Positions 1 to 8,724 of a stretch of DNA of 14,784 nucleotides are shown here, one piece after another. Source of the DNA: an uncultured Chloroflexota bacterium (GTDB taxonomy: Bacteria; Chloroflexota; Chloroflexia; Thermomicrobiales; UBA6265). The number at the start of each line of letters is the position of its first letter. The first letter of the stretch is position 1. The DNA lies in NCBI GenBank assembly GCA_937901745.1, contig CALGSZ010000116.1:1-14784 (forward strand). Direction: 5' to 3'. The notes beneath the pieces are model-generated. The model was not told the DNA's origin, did not search any database, and worked only from the letters and a program-made list of their open reading frames with translations. Made by a program: the position numbers and the translations under genes.

Positions 1-3000
1 GCGGTGGGCCGACCGCAACCGCAACCTCGTCGCCGACCGCGACGAACACCGCCACCGCGACGGCATCCGCGACGACCGGACCGAGCCCGACCGCGACTAA
101 CACCGCGACGGCTACCACGACCACGACGGCGCCGAGTGGGCCGGCGGTGGTCCGGCTGGTACTGGTCAATGCCGACACCGACACCGATATCGGTGAGCTA
201 ACCGATGGGGCGATTCTCGATCTCACGACGCTCCCGACGCGCAATCTCAACGTCCGGGCCGAGACGAATCCGACCACGGTTGGTAGCGTCCGGTTCGGCT
301 TGGACGGAAATCCGAACTTCCGCATCGAGAATGGGCCGCCATATGCCTTGGCAGGCGACAGCGGCGGGAATTACAACCCGTGGACGCCGAGCCTTGGCAG
401 TCACACGATCACGGCGCGCGCCTCGACCGGGCCGGACGGCACGGGCACGCTTGGCCCGATCCTGACCGTCAACTTCACGGTGGTCGAGGGTGGTGGTCCG
501 ACCGCGACCGCAACGTCTACGGCGACGGCGACCGCGTCCGCGACGACCGGACCGAGCCCGACCGCGACCAGCACCGCGACGGCCTCTCCGACCGCGACGG
601 CAACGAGCAGCGCGAGCCCAACGGGCACGTCGCCAAGCACGATCCCCGTCGCGCGGATCAACTTCCAGCCGGATACCGCGCCGGTACCAGCTGGCTACAC
701 CCAGGACATCGGCCTCGGCTTCGATGCCTCCCGCGGCTTCGGCTGGGTCGTCAGCGGCGGCACTAGCCCGCGCAACGTCAGCACGGGTACTCGCCTGCGC
801 TCGACCCCCGATGACCTGCGCCTGGCCTCGCTCATCCACATGCAGACGAGCAACGGTGTGGGTCAGGTCGATTGGCACTACGCTCTGCCCAACGGCACCT
901 ATCGGGTCACGCTCAGCGTTGGTGATGCCGACTTCTTCAACAGCGACCACCGCATCGTCGTCGAGGGCGTGGTGGCCATTGACGGGTTCGTGCCCAGCGA
1001 GTCCGAGCCATTCCGCAGCGCGACCGTCACCGTCACGGTGACCGACGGCCGGTTGACGATCGCGCCGACGGGCGGGACGAATACGAAGCTCAACTACGTC
1101 GACATCGATCAGGTCACGGATGGCTCGGCAACGCCGACCGGCACCGCGACCACCACGACGCCGACCGCATCGCCTTCGCCATCGCCCACCGCGACCAGCA
1201 CCGCCACCTCCGGTCCGTCGCCGACGCCGGGCGGGCAGGGCATCTGGCAGACTCGTGCCTCGGCCCCCTTCCCGCGCATGGAAGTCTCGTACGTGATGGC
1301 GAACGGCAAGTTCTATCTCGCCGCCGGGCATAACGGCGGGCCTCGACTGACCGCGCATCAGGCCTACAACCCGGCGACCGATACCTGGGAGGACGTCGCG
1401 CCGCTCCTCATCGGCGTCGACCACGTCCAGGCCGTCGAGCTGAACGGGCTGATCTACTACATCGGCGGCCTGACCGCCTTCCCCGGCCCGAGCATCGGCA
1501 ACGTCCAGATCTACAACCCGGTGACCAACTCCTTCACGCAGGGAGCTCCGATGCCGGCTGGCCGAGAGCGCGGCGCCGGTGGCGTTGCCGTTTACCAGGG
1601 CAAGATCTACTACTACGGCGGCGTCCACACCTTCTCCGATGGCACCACGCGCGCCGTGCCGTGGTTCGATGTCTACGATCCGGCAACGGATACCTGGACG
1701 CAGCTGCCTGACATGCCGCGCGTTCGCGACCACTCGCATGCGGCAATCGTTGGCGACACCCTCTACGCGATCGGTGGACGCGACACGGACAGCACCGTTA
1801 CCGTCACCGCTGTTGACGCCTACGACTTCACCACGGGTCAGTGGCGAACCGGCCTCGCGCCGCTCCCGACCGCTCGCAGCGGCTTTGCCACGGCGGTGGT
1901 CAACGGCGAGATCATCATCATCGGCGGCGAGGTTGGCGGCGTTGGCGGTCGCGCATTCAACACCGTTGAGGCCTACAACCCGGCAACCGACACCTGGCGC
2001 ACCTTGGCGCCGATGCCGACCGCGCGCCACGGCATCCAGGCGGTGGTCTGCAATGGTGGCGTCTACATCGTTGGCGGCGGCTTGGTCCCCGGCGGATCGA
2101 GCCGGACGGCCGTCCACGAGGTGTTCTTCCCGAGCGGCACGCCGACGACCTGCGATGGTGGCGGCGGCGGGACCGCAACCCCGACTCCATCGCCGAGCCC
2201 ATCCCCGACCCCGTCGCCCTCGCCCACGCCGGGCTCGAGCGAACCAACCGGGCCGATCGCCTGGAGCACGGCCGCGCCGGCGCCGATCGCGCGAACTGAG
2301 TCGCCAGGAGCGGTGGTTGGTGGCTATCTCCTTGTCACCGGTGGCTACACCGATACCACGTTCGTCCCGAAGAGCAAGCGCACCGACCTCTACGATCCTC
2401 AGACAGACACCTGGATCCGCGTGGCGGACGCGCCGATCGCGATGACGCACGCTGGCGTGGCCGTCGTCGGCACCGACGTCTACTTCGCGAGCTGCGTCTG
2501 CGGCGACGATGCCGGCAACAAGATCAACGCGGTCCGGGAAGTCTGGAAGTACAGCCTGAGCACGAACACCTGGAGCGCGATGCCGCCGCTTCCGGAGCCA
2601 CGCGGGGCGGGCGCGTTGGTCGCGCTCGACCGGAAGCTGCACTACGTCACCGGCCACGACATGAACCGGACCAACAACCACACCGACCACTGGGTGCTGG
2701 ATCTCGACAACCTCTCGGCCGGCTGGGTCGCCAAGGCGCCGCTGCCGGCGGGCCGCAACCACGTCGGTGGCGCCGCGCTCAATGGCAAGGTCTACATCAT
2801 TGGCGGCCAGACCGGGCACAACGAGACCGCGGTCTGCCGAACCGACGTTTGGGCCTACGATCCCCAAACTGACACCTGGGAGGCGGTGGCGCCGTTGCCG
2901 GAGCCGCGCTCGCACATGGGCCACTCCATCGACGTGCACAATGGCCGAATCATCGTGATGGGCGGTGAGAGCTCCCACACGATCGAAGAGGAAGAGATCT

Positions 3001-5852
3001 TCGAGTACGACCCGGTCACCAACACCTGGCGGACGCTGACGCCGCTTCCGGCCAAGCGCGACTCGGGGACCGGCGGCATCATCAACGGCGTGCTCTACTA
3101 CACGAACGGCGATCCGGGCCCCGTGACGACGACGTTCCGGGGCGTCATCGGCGGCGGGGGCGGTCCGGGACCGAGCCCAACCGCCACGACCGGGCCAAGC
3201 CCGACGCCGACTGACCCGGGCAATCCCGTTGTCGCGCGGATCAACTTCCAGCCGGATACCGCGCCCGTCCCGGCCGGCTATACCAAGGACTCCGGCCAAG
3301 GCTTCGATGCCATCCGCGGCTTCGGTTGGGTCGTCAGCGGCGGCACTAGCCCGCGCGATGTCTCCACCGGCGCGCGCCAGCGGTCCTCGCCGGCCGACCT
3401 GCGCCTGGCGACGCTCATCCAGATGCAGACCGGCAACGGCGTCGGCCAGGTCGATTGGCACTACGCGCTACCGAACGGCACCTACCGGGTGACGGTCAGC
3501 GTTGGCGACGCCGACTTCTTCAACAGCGTCCACCGCATCGTCGTCGAGGGAGTCGTGGCGATCGACGGGTTCGTGCCCAGCGCGGCAGAGCCGTTCCGCA
3601 GCGCGACCGTCACCGTCACCGTCACGGATGGGCGACTGACGATCGCGCCGACGGGCGGGACGAACACCAAGATCAACTACGTCGATATCGACCGGGTCAC
3701 GGATGGCTCTGCGACGCCGACTGGCACCGCCACGACGGTTACACCGACGGCGACGCCGACGGCGACAGCCACGCCGACGACCCCGCCGCAGGGGACGTCG
3801 ACGCCGCTACCGGCGGGCGAAGGCGGCCTGACTGGCGCCTACTACGACAACCAAGACTTTACGTCCCACAAGCTGACCCGGATCGATTCGAGCGTCGACT
3901 TCGACTGGGGCTCCGGCTCGCCCGATCCATCAGTCGGGCCGGATAGCTTCTCCGTCCGCTGGTCGGGGCTCGTCCTCGCTGAGCAGACGGGTACCTACAC
4001 CTTCTACGTCCTCTCCAACGACGGCTCGCGACTGTGGGTCAATGGGCAGCTGCTGATCGATCAATGGCAGAACCAAAGCGCGACCGAGCGCAGCGGGAAC
4101 ATCGTGCTGACGGCCGGCAACTGGTACCCGATCCGCCTCGACTACTACGAGGGAACCGGATCGGCGACCGTTCGCCTCTCGTATCTCCCGCCCGGCGGCA
4201 CGAAGCAGGTTATCCCTGAAACGCATTTGAACCCGCAGGTCTGCGCTAACCCGTGCGTGACCGGCAGCGCGCCGTTCAACGGCGCTACCGGCGTCCGCCG
4301 CGACACGTCGATCAATGCCGACGTGTACCTGCCGAACGTCGGAATGGGCGTCGAAGCGGCAACGTTGACCCTCGATAACGTCTTCCTGCGCCGGACGAGT
4401 GACGGGGCCTTGGTCCCCGGCACCATCAACACGACGGGCGGCGGAGACGCGATCGTCTACCAGCCGAACTCGCTTCTCGAGCCCAACACCAGCTACACCT
4501 TTACCGTCACGAGCGGCGTGACGGATCAGTCCGGCGCGAGCTTCGTCCCATACACGATAACGTTCACCACCGGAACGGAGCCGTCATCGATTACGCCGCC
4601 GGTGACCTTCCAACGCTCGACGGTCTACCAAGGCGGCCCCATCTCCAGTCTCGAGATGAGTCCGGACGGCACCCACCTCTATGCCACGTTCCTGAGCGGC
4701 GACATCAAGCGTTGGACGATTGCCGCTGACGGCACACTGACGAACGAGGAGACGTTCTCGGGTCTGGCGGGCCGCGCTGTCATCGGCATCGTCTTCGATC
4801 CGACCGATCCCAACGTGATCTGGGTATCGCACAACGCGCCGATCTTCCCGCAGCCGGCGCCAGACTGGTCGGGCAAGATCTCGAAGCTGATCCTCAACGG
4901 ATCCGGCTTCAATCCGACGATCCAAGATTACGTCGTCGGCCTGCCGCGTTCGGGGAAGGATCACCTCAGCAACAGCTTGGTGTTCGGGCCTGACGGCATG
5001 CTCTACATGACGCAGGGGAGCATGAGCGCCATGGGCGCGCCTGACGGCGCCTGGTACAACCGGTCCGAGCACAAGCTGAGCGGCGCCGTGCTGCAGATCA
5101 ATCCGCGATACACCGGGCCGCTGCCCATCAACGTCCAAACCGAGGGCCTCTCGAACAACTACGATCCCGACGCACCGGGCGCGCCGGTCAAGGTCTTCGG
5201 CGCGGGCGTGCGCAACGCCTACGACCTCGTCTGGCATAGCAACGGGAGACTCTACGTACCGACGAACGGCAGCGCCGCCGGTGGCAACACACCCGGCTCG
5301 CCGGCAGGCGTCACTCCAGCGGTACCTCCGTTGAGCAATGTGGCGACCCAGAACGACTTCCTCTTCCTGGTCGAGGAGGGCGGTTACTACGGCCATCCGA
5401 ATCCTCTCCTTGGTCACTACGCCCTCAACGGCGCCAATCCGACATCGGGCGTTGACCCGGCCGAGGTGGTGGATGTCACGGATAGCACCGGACAATTGAT
5501 CCACAACGGCTACCCGGTGGGCGTCGCCCCCGATCCCAACTACCGATTCTTCGCCTGGGACTTCGGGCGGAACCGCTCGCCGAATGGGGTCATCGAGTAC
5601 AAGAGCGCGACGTTCAACGGCGTGCTCCAGGGCAAGCTCCTCGTCGTCGAGTACAGCGCTGGCGACCGCATACTGGTTCTCACGCCAGGGCCCGACGGCA
5701 GCATCATCGACGCGCAGGTCTTGACGTCCAGCTTGGCTAACCCGCTCGACCTCATCGAGGACACGCGGAACGGCCGCGTGTACGTGGCCGAGCTCGTCAC
5801 CTTCAGCAGCGGTGGCGCTTCGGGCCGGATCACGTTGCTGCGCCCGTCTTGA
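1..5852 (+). CDS. Giant secreted mosaic protein (Ig-like, malectin-like, two Kelch propellers, PA14, sorbosone-dehydrogenase-like propeller), 5'-truncated by window edge
   Basis: The frame is open from the left edge (first full codon at 3), so about 1949 residues are visible and the start and any signal peptide lie outside. A GTG at 147 is only an internal valine. Domains by nucleotide: Thr/Ala linker 3-143; Ig-like beta domain 144-490 (LVNADTDTDIG, LPTRNLNVRAE); linker; malectin-like carbohydrate-binding domain 648-1125; Kelch block of six blades 1243-2150 (repeated ATDTW...GG); linker; second six-blade Kelch block 2260-3150; second malectin-like domain 3231-3708; PA14 3822-4230 (YTFYVLSNDGSRLWVNG); Big_5-like Ig domain about 4240-4590; C-terminal glucose/sorbosone-dehydrogenase-like propeller about 4600-5849 (DHLSNSLVFGPDGMLYMTQG, GAGVRNAYDLVW). 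The family suggests extracellular glycan binding and possibly PQQ-type sugar oxidation; catalysis is inferred. No sortase motif or C-terminal membrane segment is visible. Confidence 0.93.
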   Translation, partial: GGPTATATSSPTATNTATATASATTGPSPTATNTATATTTTTAPSGPAVVRLVLVNADTDTDIGELTDGAILDLTTLPTRNLNVRAETNPTTVGSVRFGLDGNPNFRIENGPPYALAGDSGGNYNPWTPSLGSHTITARASTGPDGTGTLGPILTVNFTVVEGGGPTATATSTATATASATTGPSPTATSTATASPTATATSSASPTGTSPSTIPVARINFQPDTAPVPAGYTQDIGLGFDASRGFGWVVSGGTSPRNVSTGTRLRSTPDDLRLASLIHMQTSNGVGQVDWHYALPNGTYRVTLSVGDADFFNSDHRIVVEGVVAIDGFVPSESEPFRSATVTVTVTDGRLTIAPTGGTNTKLNYVDIDQVTDGSATPTGTATTTTPTASPSPSPTATSTATSGPSPTPGGQGIWQTRASAPFPRMEVSYVMANGKFYLAAGHNGGPRLTAHQAYNPATDTWEDVAPLLIGVDHVQAVELNGLIYYIGGLTAFPGPSIGNVQIYNPVTNSFTQGAPMPAGRERGAGGVAVYQGKIYYYGGVHTFSDGTTRAVPWFDVYDPATDTWTQLPDMPRVRDHSHAAIVGDTLYAIGGRDTDSTVTVTAVDAYDFTTGQWRTGLAPLPTARSGFATAVVNGEIIIIGGEVGGVGGRAFNTVEAYNPATDTWRTLAPMPTARHGIQAVVCNGGVYIVGGGLVPGGSSRTAVHEVFFPSGTPTTCDGGGGGTATPTPSPSPSPTPSPSPTPGSSEPTGPIAWSTAAPAPIARTESPGAVVGGYLLVTGGYTDTTFVPKSKRTDLYDPQTDTWIRVADAPIAMTHAGVAVVGTDVYFASCVCGDDAGNKINAVREVWKYSLSTNTWSAMPPLPEPRGAGALVALDRKLHYVTGHDMNRTNNHTDHWVLDLDNLSAGWVAKAPLPAGRNHVGGAALNGKVYIIGGQTGHNETAVCRTDVWAYDPQTDTWEAVAPLPEPRSHMGHSIDVHNGRIIVMGGESSHTIEEEEIFEYDPVTNTWRTLTPLPAKRDSGTGGIINGVLYYTNGDPGPVTTTFRGVIGGGGGPGPSPTATTGPSPTPTDPGNPVVARINFQPDTAPVPAGYTKDSGQGFDAIRGFGWVVSGGTSPRDVSTGARQRSSPADLRLATLIQMQTGNGVGQVDWHYALPNGTYRVTVSVGDADFFNSVHRIVVEGVVAIDGFVPSAAEPFRSATVTVTVTDGRLTIAPTGGTNTKINYVDIDRVTDGSATPTGTATTVTPTATPTATATPTTPPQGTSTPLPAGEGGLTGAYYDNQDFTSHKLTRIDSSVDFDWGSGSPDPSVGPDSFSVRWSGLVLAEQTGTYTFYVLSNDGSRLWVNGQLLIDQWQNQSATERSGNIVLTAGNWYPIRLDYYEGTGSATVRLSYLPPGGTKQVIPETHLNPQVCANPCVTGSAPFNGATGVRRDTSINADVYLPNVGMGVEAATLTLDNVFLRRTSDGALVPGTINTTGGGDAIVYQPNSLLEPNTSYTFTVTSGVTDQSGASFVPYTITFTTGTEPSSITPPVTFQRSTVYQGGPISSLEMSPDGTHLYATFLSGDIKRWTIAADGTLTNEETFSGLAGRAVIGIVFDPTDPNVIWVSHNAPIFPQPAPDWSGKISKLILNGSGFNPTIQDYVVGLPRSGKDHLSNSLVFGPDGMLYMTQGSMSAMGAPDGAWYNRSEHKLSGAVLQINPRYTGPLPINVQTEGLSNNYDPDAPGAPVKVFGAGVRNAYDLVWHSNGRLYVPTNGSAAGGNTPGSPAGVTPAVPPLSNVATQNDFLFLVEEGGYYGHPNPLLGHYALNGANPTSGVDPAEVVDVTDSTGQLIHNGYPVGVAPDPNYRFFAWDFGRNRSPNGVIEYKSATFNGVLQGKLLVVEYSAGDRILVLTPGPDGSIIDAQVLTSSLANPLDLIEDTRNGRVYVAELVTFSSGGASGRITLLRPS
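66..97 (+). repeat. 32-nt exact repeat in Thr/Pro linker (copy 1)
   Basis: This stretch is identical by eye to 537-568. Both encode the SATTGPSPTAT linker. The surrounding linkers also align: the window opens with GGPTATAT and linker 2 opens with GGGPTATAT. This points to duplication of a linker-plus-domain unit, or to expansion of ACC/GCG codon repeats. Confidence 0.7.
537..568 (+). repeat. 32-nt exact repeat in Thr/Pro linker (copy 2)
   Basis: Second copy of the 66-97 sequence, in the linker that follows the Ig-like domain and precedes the first malectin-like domain. The reading frame is the same in both copies. Confidence 0.7.
648..1154 (+). repeat. Duplicated malectin-like module, copy 1
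   Basis: Encodes about 169 residues beginning VARINFQPDTAPVPAGY and running into the ATPTGTATT linker. It differs from the copy at 3231-3737 at about 18 positions (about 89% identity counted by eye), with long stretches of exact nucleotide identity such as the first 35 nt. The fold resembles malectin or other galactose-binding-like carbohydrate-binding domains (conserved W, GTYRV, VGDADFF, HRIVVEG). The ligand cannot be read from sequence. Confidence 0.85.
3231..3737 (+). repeat. Duplicated malectin-like module, copy 2
   Basis: Second copy of the module at 648-1154, offset 2583 nt, which is exactly 861 codons. The two copies flank both Kelch propellers. Recombination between them would remove the intervening Kelch region in frame. 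Confidence 0.85.
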
Positions 5853-5897
5853 TCGACGGAGCGGCAATGACCAGCGCTGAGCGGTAGTTGAATGAGC

Positions 5898-5927
5898 GCG
5901 GCGACGCGGCGAACAGCTCGTCGCCGC
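5898..5927 (+). terminator. GC-rich hairpin downstream of giant CDS, possible terminator
   Basis: A perfect 9-bp inverted repeat (GCGGCGACG / CGTCGCCGC) with a 12-nt loop lies 45 nt after the stop of the giant gene and 60 nt before the next gene. There is no T-run after it, so it is not a textbook intrinsic terminator. It may weaken read-through or stabilise the mRNA end. Confidence 0.3.
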
Positions 5928-5972
5928 CTCGAATCACCATAAAGACATGGCGCGGACGCGCCGGTAGATCGC

Positions 5973-5978
5973 GAGGAG
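5973..5978 (+). promoter_or_regulatory. Ribosome binding site for the exported cupin-like gene
   Basis: GAGGAG lies 9 nt before the ATG at 5988 and fixes that start. A small GC hairpin (GGCGC/GCGCC, 5949-5962) sits just upstream of it. Confidence 0.7.
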
Positions 5979-5987
5979 TATTCAGGC

Positions 5988-6914
5988 ATGCGCTCCAAGT
6001 TCGTAAAGGTGTTGGCTTTGACTGGCCTGGCTCTCCTCGTCCTGAACGGCCTTGGCCTCTTGCCTCATTCCCGCTCGGACAATTCGGCGGTGCCGGCGGC
6101 CGCCAACGCGAATCAGATCGCCACGCCCGCCGGATCGCCCGCCATGGACAGCGCCGCATCCCCAGCGGCAGACGAGGCAGAGCCACTGGCAGAGTGGACG
6201 ATCGAGGCAGCGGTCGATAACTTGCCCGCTCCTCCGGCGATTGTCGAGCTCAACTGGGTCCAAGTGGCTCCCGAGGCCACGTGGGAAGTCATCGCGCCCG
6301 GACCGGCGCTCTACGGCGTGACTGACGGCGCGCTTGGCATTCGCGTCATGGGCCCCGCGCTCATCACACGTAGTGGCCCTGACGGCTCACCGCAGCCCGC
6401 CGAGCCAGCTGCTGAAGGAATCGATTACACTTTGCGCCCCGGCGACTCCATGCTCGTGCCGAGTGGCACTCAGCATCTCGTACGCAATGACGGATCGGAA
6501 CTCGCCGTGGCGCTGAGCACCGTCATCTATCCGTCATCTGCCGCGATTCCTTCGTGGCTCGGCGATGGCCAGGGCCCCGCTGGCGTCACGCTCCAGCCCA
6601 TCGCCTCTGACCTTGCCGACACCGGCACCTCGTGGCCGACCGCGTCAGCCGGACTCAGAGTCGAGCGAATGGCGCTCGATCCAGGCGAGACGCATCAACT
6701 GCCGACGGTGTCACAGGCTGACGGCTACGGCCTGATCGTCGTCGAGGAGGGAACCGTGACCGTGGCGCCCGATGGCGGCGCCGACGGAGTGCAGACGCAC
6801 AGCGCCGGCACAGCCGCGCGCCTGGAGCCAGAAACAACGCTCGTCGCCCGCAACGACGGGACCGCCCGCGCCACCGCGGTACTCGTCACGCTCTTCACGG
6901 CCGAAGACGTTTAG
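5988..6914 (+). CDS. Exported protein with two degenerate cupin-type domains
   Basis: The product has 308 residues. The N-terminus (MRSKFVKV, then hydrophobic residues 8-26) looks like a signal peptide or anchor, followed by an Ala/Pro-rich spacer to about residue 65. Two cupin-like beta-barrel segments follow. The first, about 90-185, contains LRPGDSMLVPSGTQHLVRND. The second, about 222-305, contains LDPGETHQLPTVSQADGYGL and VVEEGTVTVAPDGG. The usual metal-binding HxH...E pattern of cupin motif 1 is missing from the first barrel and incomplete in the second, so a sensory, binding or structural role is more likely than metal catalysis. The start is supported by GAGGAG 9 nt upstream. The SIMPL gene begins 21 nt after its stop, so the two are probably co-transcribed. 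The substrate is unknown. Confidence 0.85.
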   Translation: MRSKFVKVLALTGLALLVLNGLGLLPHSRSDNSAVPAAANANQIATPAGSPAMDSAASPAADEAEPLAEWTIEAAVDNLPAPPAIVELNWVQVAPEATWEVIAPGPALYGVTDGALGIRVMGPALITRSGPDGSPQPAEPAAEGIDYTLRPGDSMLVPSGTQHLVRNDGSELAVALSTVIYPSSAAIPSWLGDGQGPAGVTLQPIASDLADTGTSWPTASAGLRVERMALDPGETHQLPTVSQADGYGLIVVEEGTVTVAPDGGADGVQTHSAGTAARLEPETTLVARNDGTARATAVLVTLFTAEDV

Positions 6915-6935
6915 TCAGGAATTGGTCTCGCGCGT

Positions 6936-7850
6936 ATGACATGGTCAGGCTCCGATCTCCTACTTGCGGTCCTCGTCCTCGTCTTCTGCGGCGGGGTGGC
7001 GATCTTCATTAGTGGCGCCCGGCAACGCCGCCGGGAACAGCGCCAACCGGCCCCATCTGGAGGAGAAATGGCCCCGCCCGCTCCCGTTGACCAGGCGATC
7101 CTTCGCACGCTCGATCGGGTGTCTCGCCTGGCCAGCGGAGCGCTCGTCCTCGCGAGCCTGGCCCTGCTCGCGAGCGCCGTCCTCGTCGGCCTGCAAGTCG
7201 CCGACGGCCACGACGAGACCACTCCCACGACGGGCGATGGCACCACCGCATCGGTCCCGACGATTGGCGTCATCGGCCGAGGGACGGCGGAAATCGTTCC
7301 CAACGCGGCCGTGATTGTCGTCGGCGTCGAGGGCACTTGGCCAACCATCACCGAAGCAATCGGGCGCGTCGAGACGGCCATCGATGCGATCGGCGCGGCC
7401 GGCGCGGACCCGAGCTCGGCGCGCGTCGTCGCGTACCGGGTCACCACCAATCCGGCAGCCGGGACCGAGGGCGTGCCGACGTCACCGCAACCGGTTCAAG
7501 TCAACTACCGGGTCGCCGTGACCTTGCGCGACCTCAACCGGCTCGACGCCGTGCTCGCCAGCGCCGCACAGGCCGGGGTGAGCGTCTTCGGTGTCGGAAT
7601 CGGCGTTGAGGATTTCCAGCCCGTACTGAATGAAGCCCGCGAACGGGCCGTCGCGGACGCTCGCGCTCGCGCGGAGCACCTCGCGTCGTCCCTCGGCGTC
7701 ACCATCCTGCACGCGGACGTAGCGGAAGAGCTCACATCCCCGCTGCCGCCGTCCCCGCTGGCGGTTGCGGTCGCTGATCCCAGCGTCCCGCCACCGTCTC
7801 CCAGCAGCGAGGTCGTTGTCGAAGTCGTCGTGAGATTCGCGGTGCGCTAG
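6936..7850 (+). CDS. SIMPL-domain (DUF541) membrane-anchored protein
   Basis: The product has 304 residues. Two hydrophobic segments (about 8-27 and 66-88) are separated by a basic, Pro-rich stretch (RQRRREQRQPAP). The C-terminal domain, from about 109 (IGVIGRGTAEIVPNAAVIVVG) to the end, has the SIMPL/DUF541 pattern: an alternating hydrophobic start, a central VNYRVAVTLRDLNRLDAVLA, then ARERAVADARARAEHLASSLG. SIMPL proteins are envelope or periplasmic proteins, often associated with oxidative stress or signalling; their biochemistry is poorly defined. Two predicted membrane segments before the domain is more than the single signal peptide usual for the family. The SD is weak (AGGA about 15 nt upstream). 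The TAG stop overlaps the stop of the convergent rmlD-like gene in a shared CTAG. Confidence 0.88.
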   Translation: MTWSGSDLLLAVLVLVFCGGVAIFISGARQRRREQRQPAPSGGEMAPPAPVDQAILRTLDRVSRLASGALVLASLALLASAVLVGLQVADGHDETTPTTGDGTTASVPTIGVIGRGTAEIVPNAAVIVVGVEGTWPTITEAIGRVETAIDAIGAAGADPSSARVVAYRVTTNPAAGTEGVPTSPQPVQVNYRVAVTLRDLNRLDAVLASAAQAGVSVFGVGIGVEDFQPVLNEARERAVADARARAEHLASSLGVTILHADVAEELTSPLPPSPLAVAVADPSVPPPSPSSEVVVEVVVRFAVR

Positions 7851-8722
7851 TCACCGACCACGGCGGCTCGGCGCACGACCAGGTAGTCGGTCAGCGCCTG
7901 GCGCCATGGCCGCGGCTCTGGCAAGCCGAGCGTTCGGAGCCGCTCATGCCCGAGGACGGAGAACGCCGGCCGCCGGGCACGCGCGCCAAACTCGGCAGTC
8001 GTCGTCGGCTCGACGACGGCGTCAACGCCGGCGATCTCGAAGATGGCGCGGGCGAACTCGAACCATGAGCAGTAATCGCTGTTGGTGAGATGAAGCGTGC
8101 CGCAGACACCGGTCTGCACGGCCTGGGCAATCATCCCCGCGAGATCGCTCGTCGAGGTCGGGCTGAGGACCTGATCGGTCACCACCCGGACTTTGCCCCG
8201 CTCGTGACCGAGACGCAGCATCGTCTCGACGAAGTTGCCGCCCTTGCCGCTGGCGCCGGCCGCGCCGAACAACCCTGACGTCCGCACAACGAGGGTGCGC
8301 GGCCAGGTCTCGAGCGCCACCCGCTCGCCGGCGAGCTTCGTCGCGCCGTAGACATTGATCGGCTCCGCGACGTCGTCCTCACGGTACGGCCGATCTGTCT
8401 GCCCGGAGAAGACATAATCCGTACTGATATAGACTAGCTGCGCATCCAGCTCCCGGCAGACGCGCGCGACGTTATGCGTGCCCAGCACGTTCACCGAAGT
8501 TGCCGACCAGGGATCGTCCTCGCAGAGATCGACCTTGTGGAAGGCAGCGGTGTTGATCACGATGTCGGGCCGGAACGGCGCCAGGGCCGTCCGCACCGCC
8601 AACAAGTCCCGCACGTCGGCATCGCGGCGCGTCAGCGGCAACACCTCCGCGCTGCCGAGGAGCCGCATGACGAGGTCCCGGCCAAGCTGGCCGTTCGCTC
8701 CGATGATGGCAATCCGTTGCAT
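7847..8722 (-). CDS. rfbD: dTDP-4-dehydrorhamnose reductase (RmlD/RfbD family)
   Basis: The product has 291 residues from the ATG at 8722; an upstream extension of the frame to 8887 lies inside the preceding gene and is not family-like. The N-terminal Rossmann motif is IGANGQLGRD (residues 7-16). The family signatures STDYVFSG (100-107) and PINVYGATKLAGE (121-133, catalytic Tyr125 and Lys129) are both present. RmlD reduces dTDP-4-dehydro-L-rhamnose to dTDP-L-rhamnose with NAD(P)H in the cytoplasm. The start codon follows the upstream epimerase stop by only 2 nt (TGA gc ATG) with a weak GGCGAG SD, so translation is probably coupled. It is the last gene of the leftward polysaccharide operon and converges on the SIMPL gene. 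A related SDR activity on another nucleotide sugar cannot be excluded, since rmlA and rmlB are absent here. Confidence 0.92.
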   Translation of the reverse strand: MQRIAIIGANGQLGRDLVMRLLGSAEVLPLTRRDADVRDLLAVRTALAPFRPDIVINTAAFHKVDLCEDDPWSATSVNVLGTHNVARVCRELDAQLVYISTDYVFSGQTDRPYREDDVAEPINVYGATKLAGERVALETWPRTLVVRTSGLFGAAGASGKGGNFVETMLRLGHERGKVRVVTDQVLSPTSTSDLAGMIAQAVQTGVCGTLHLTNSDYCSWFEFARAIFEIAGVDAVVEPTTTAEFGARARRPAFSVLGHERLRTLGLPEPRPWRQALTDYLVVRRAAVVGD

Positions 8723-8724
8723 GC

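Noticed and set aside
198..3461. 1087-residue open frame on the minus strand opposite the Kelch gene
   Set aside because: It is Arg/Gly/Val/Asp-rich without recognisable domains, and lies fully antisense to a clear Kelch/malectin coding sequence. Long antisense frames are expected in GC-rich coding DNA.
4584..5867. 427-residue minus-strand frame opposite the dehydrogenase-like propeller
   Set aside because: Shadow of the plus-strand coding sequence; no domain recognised.
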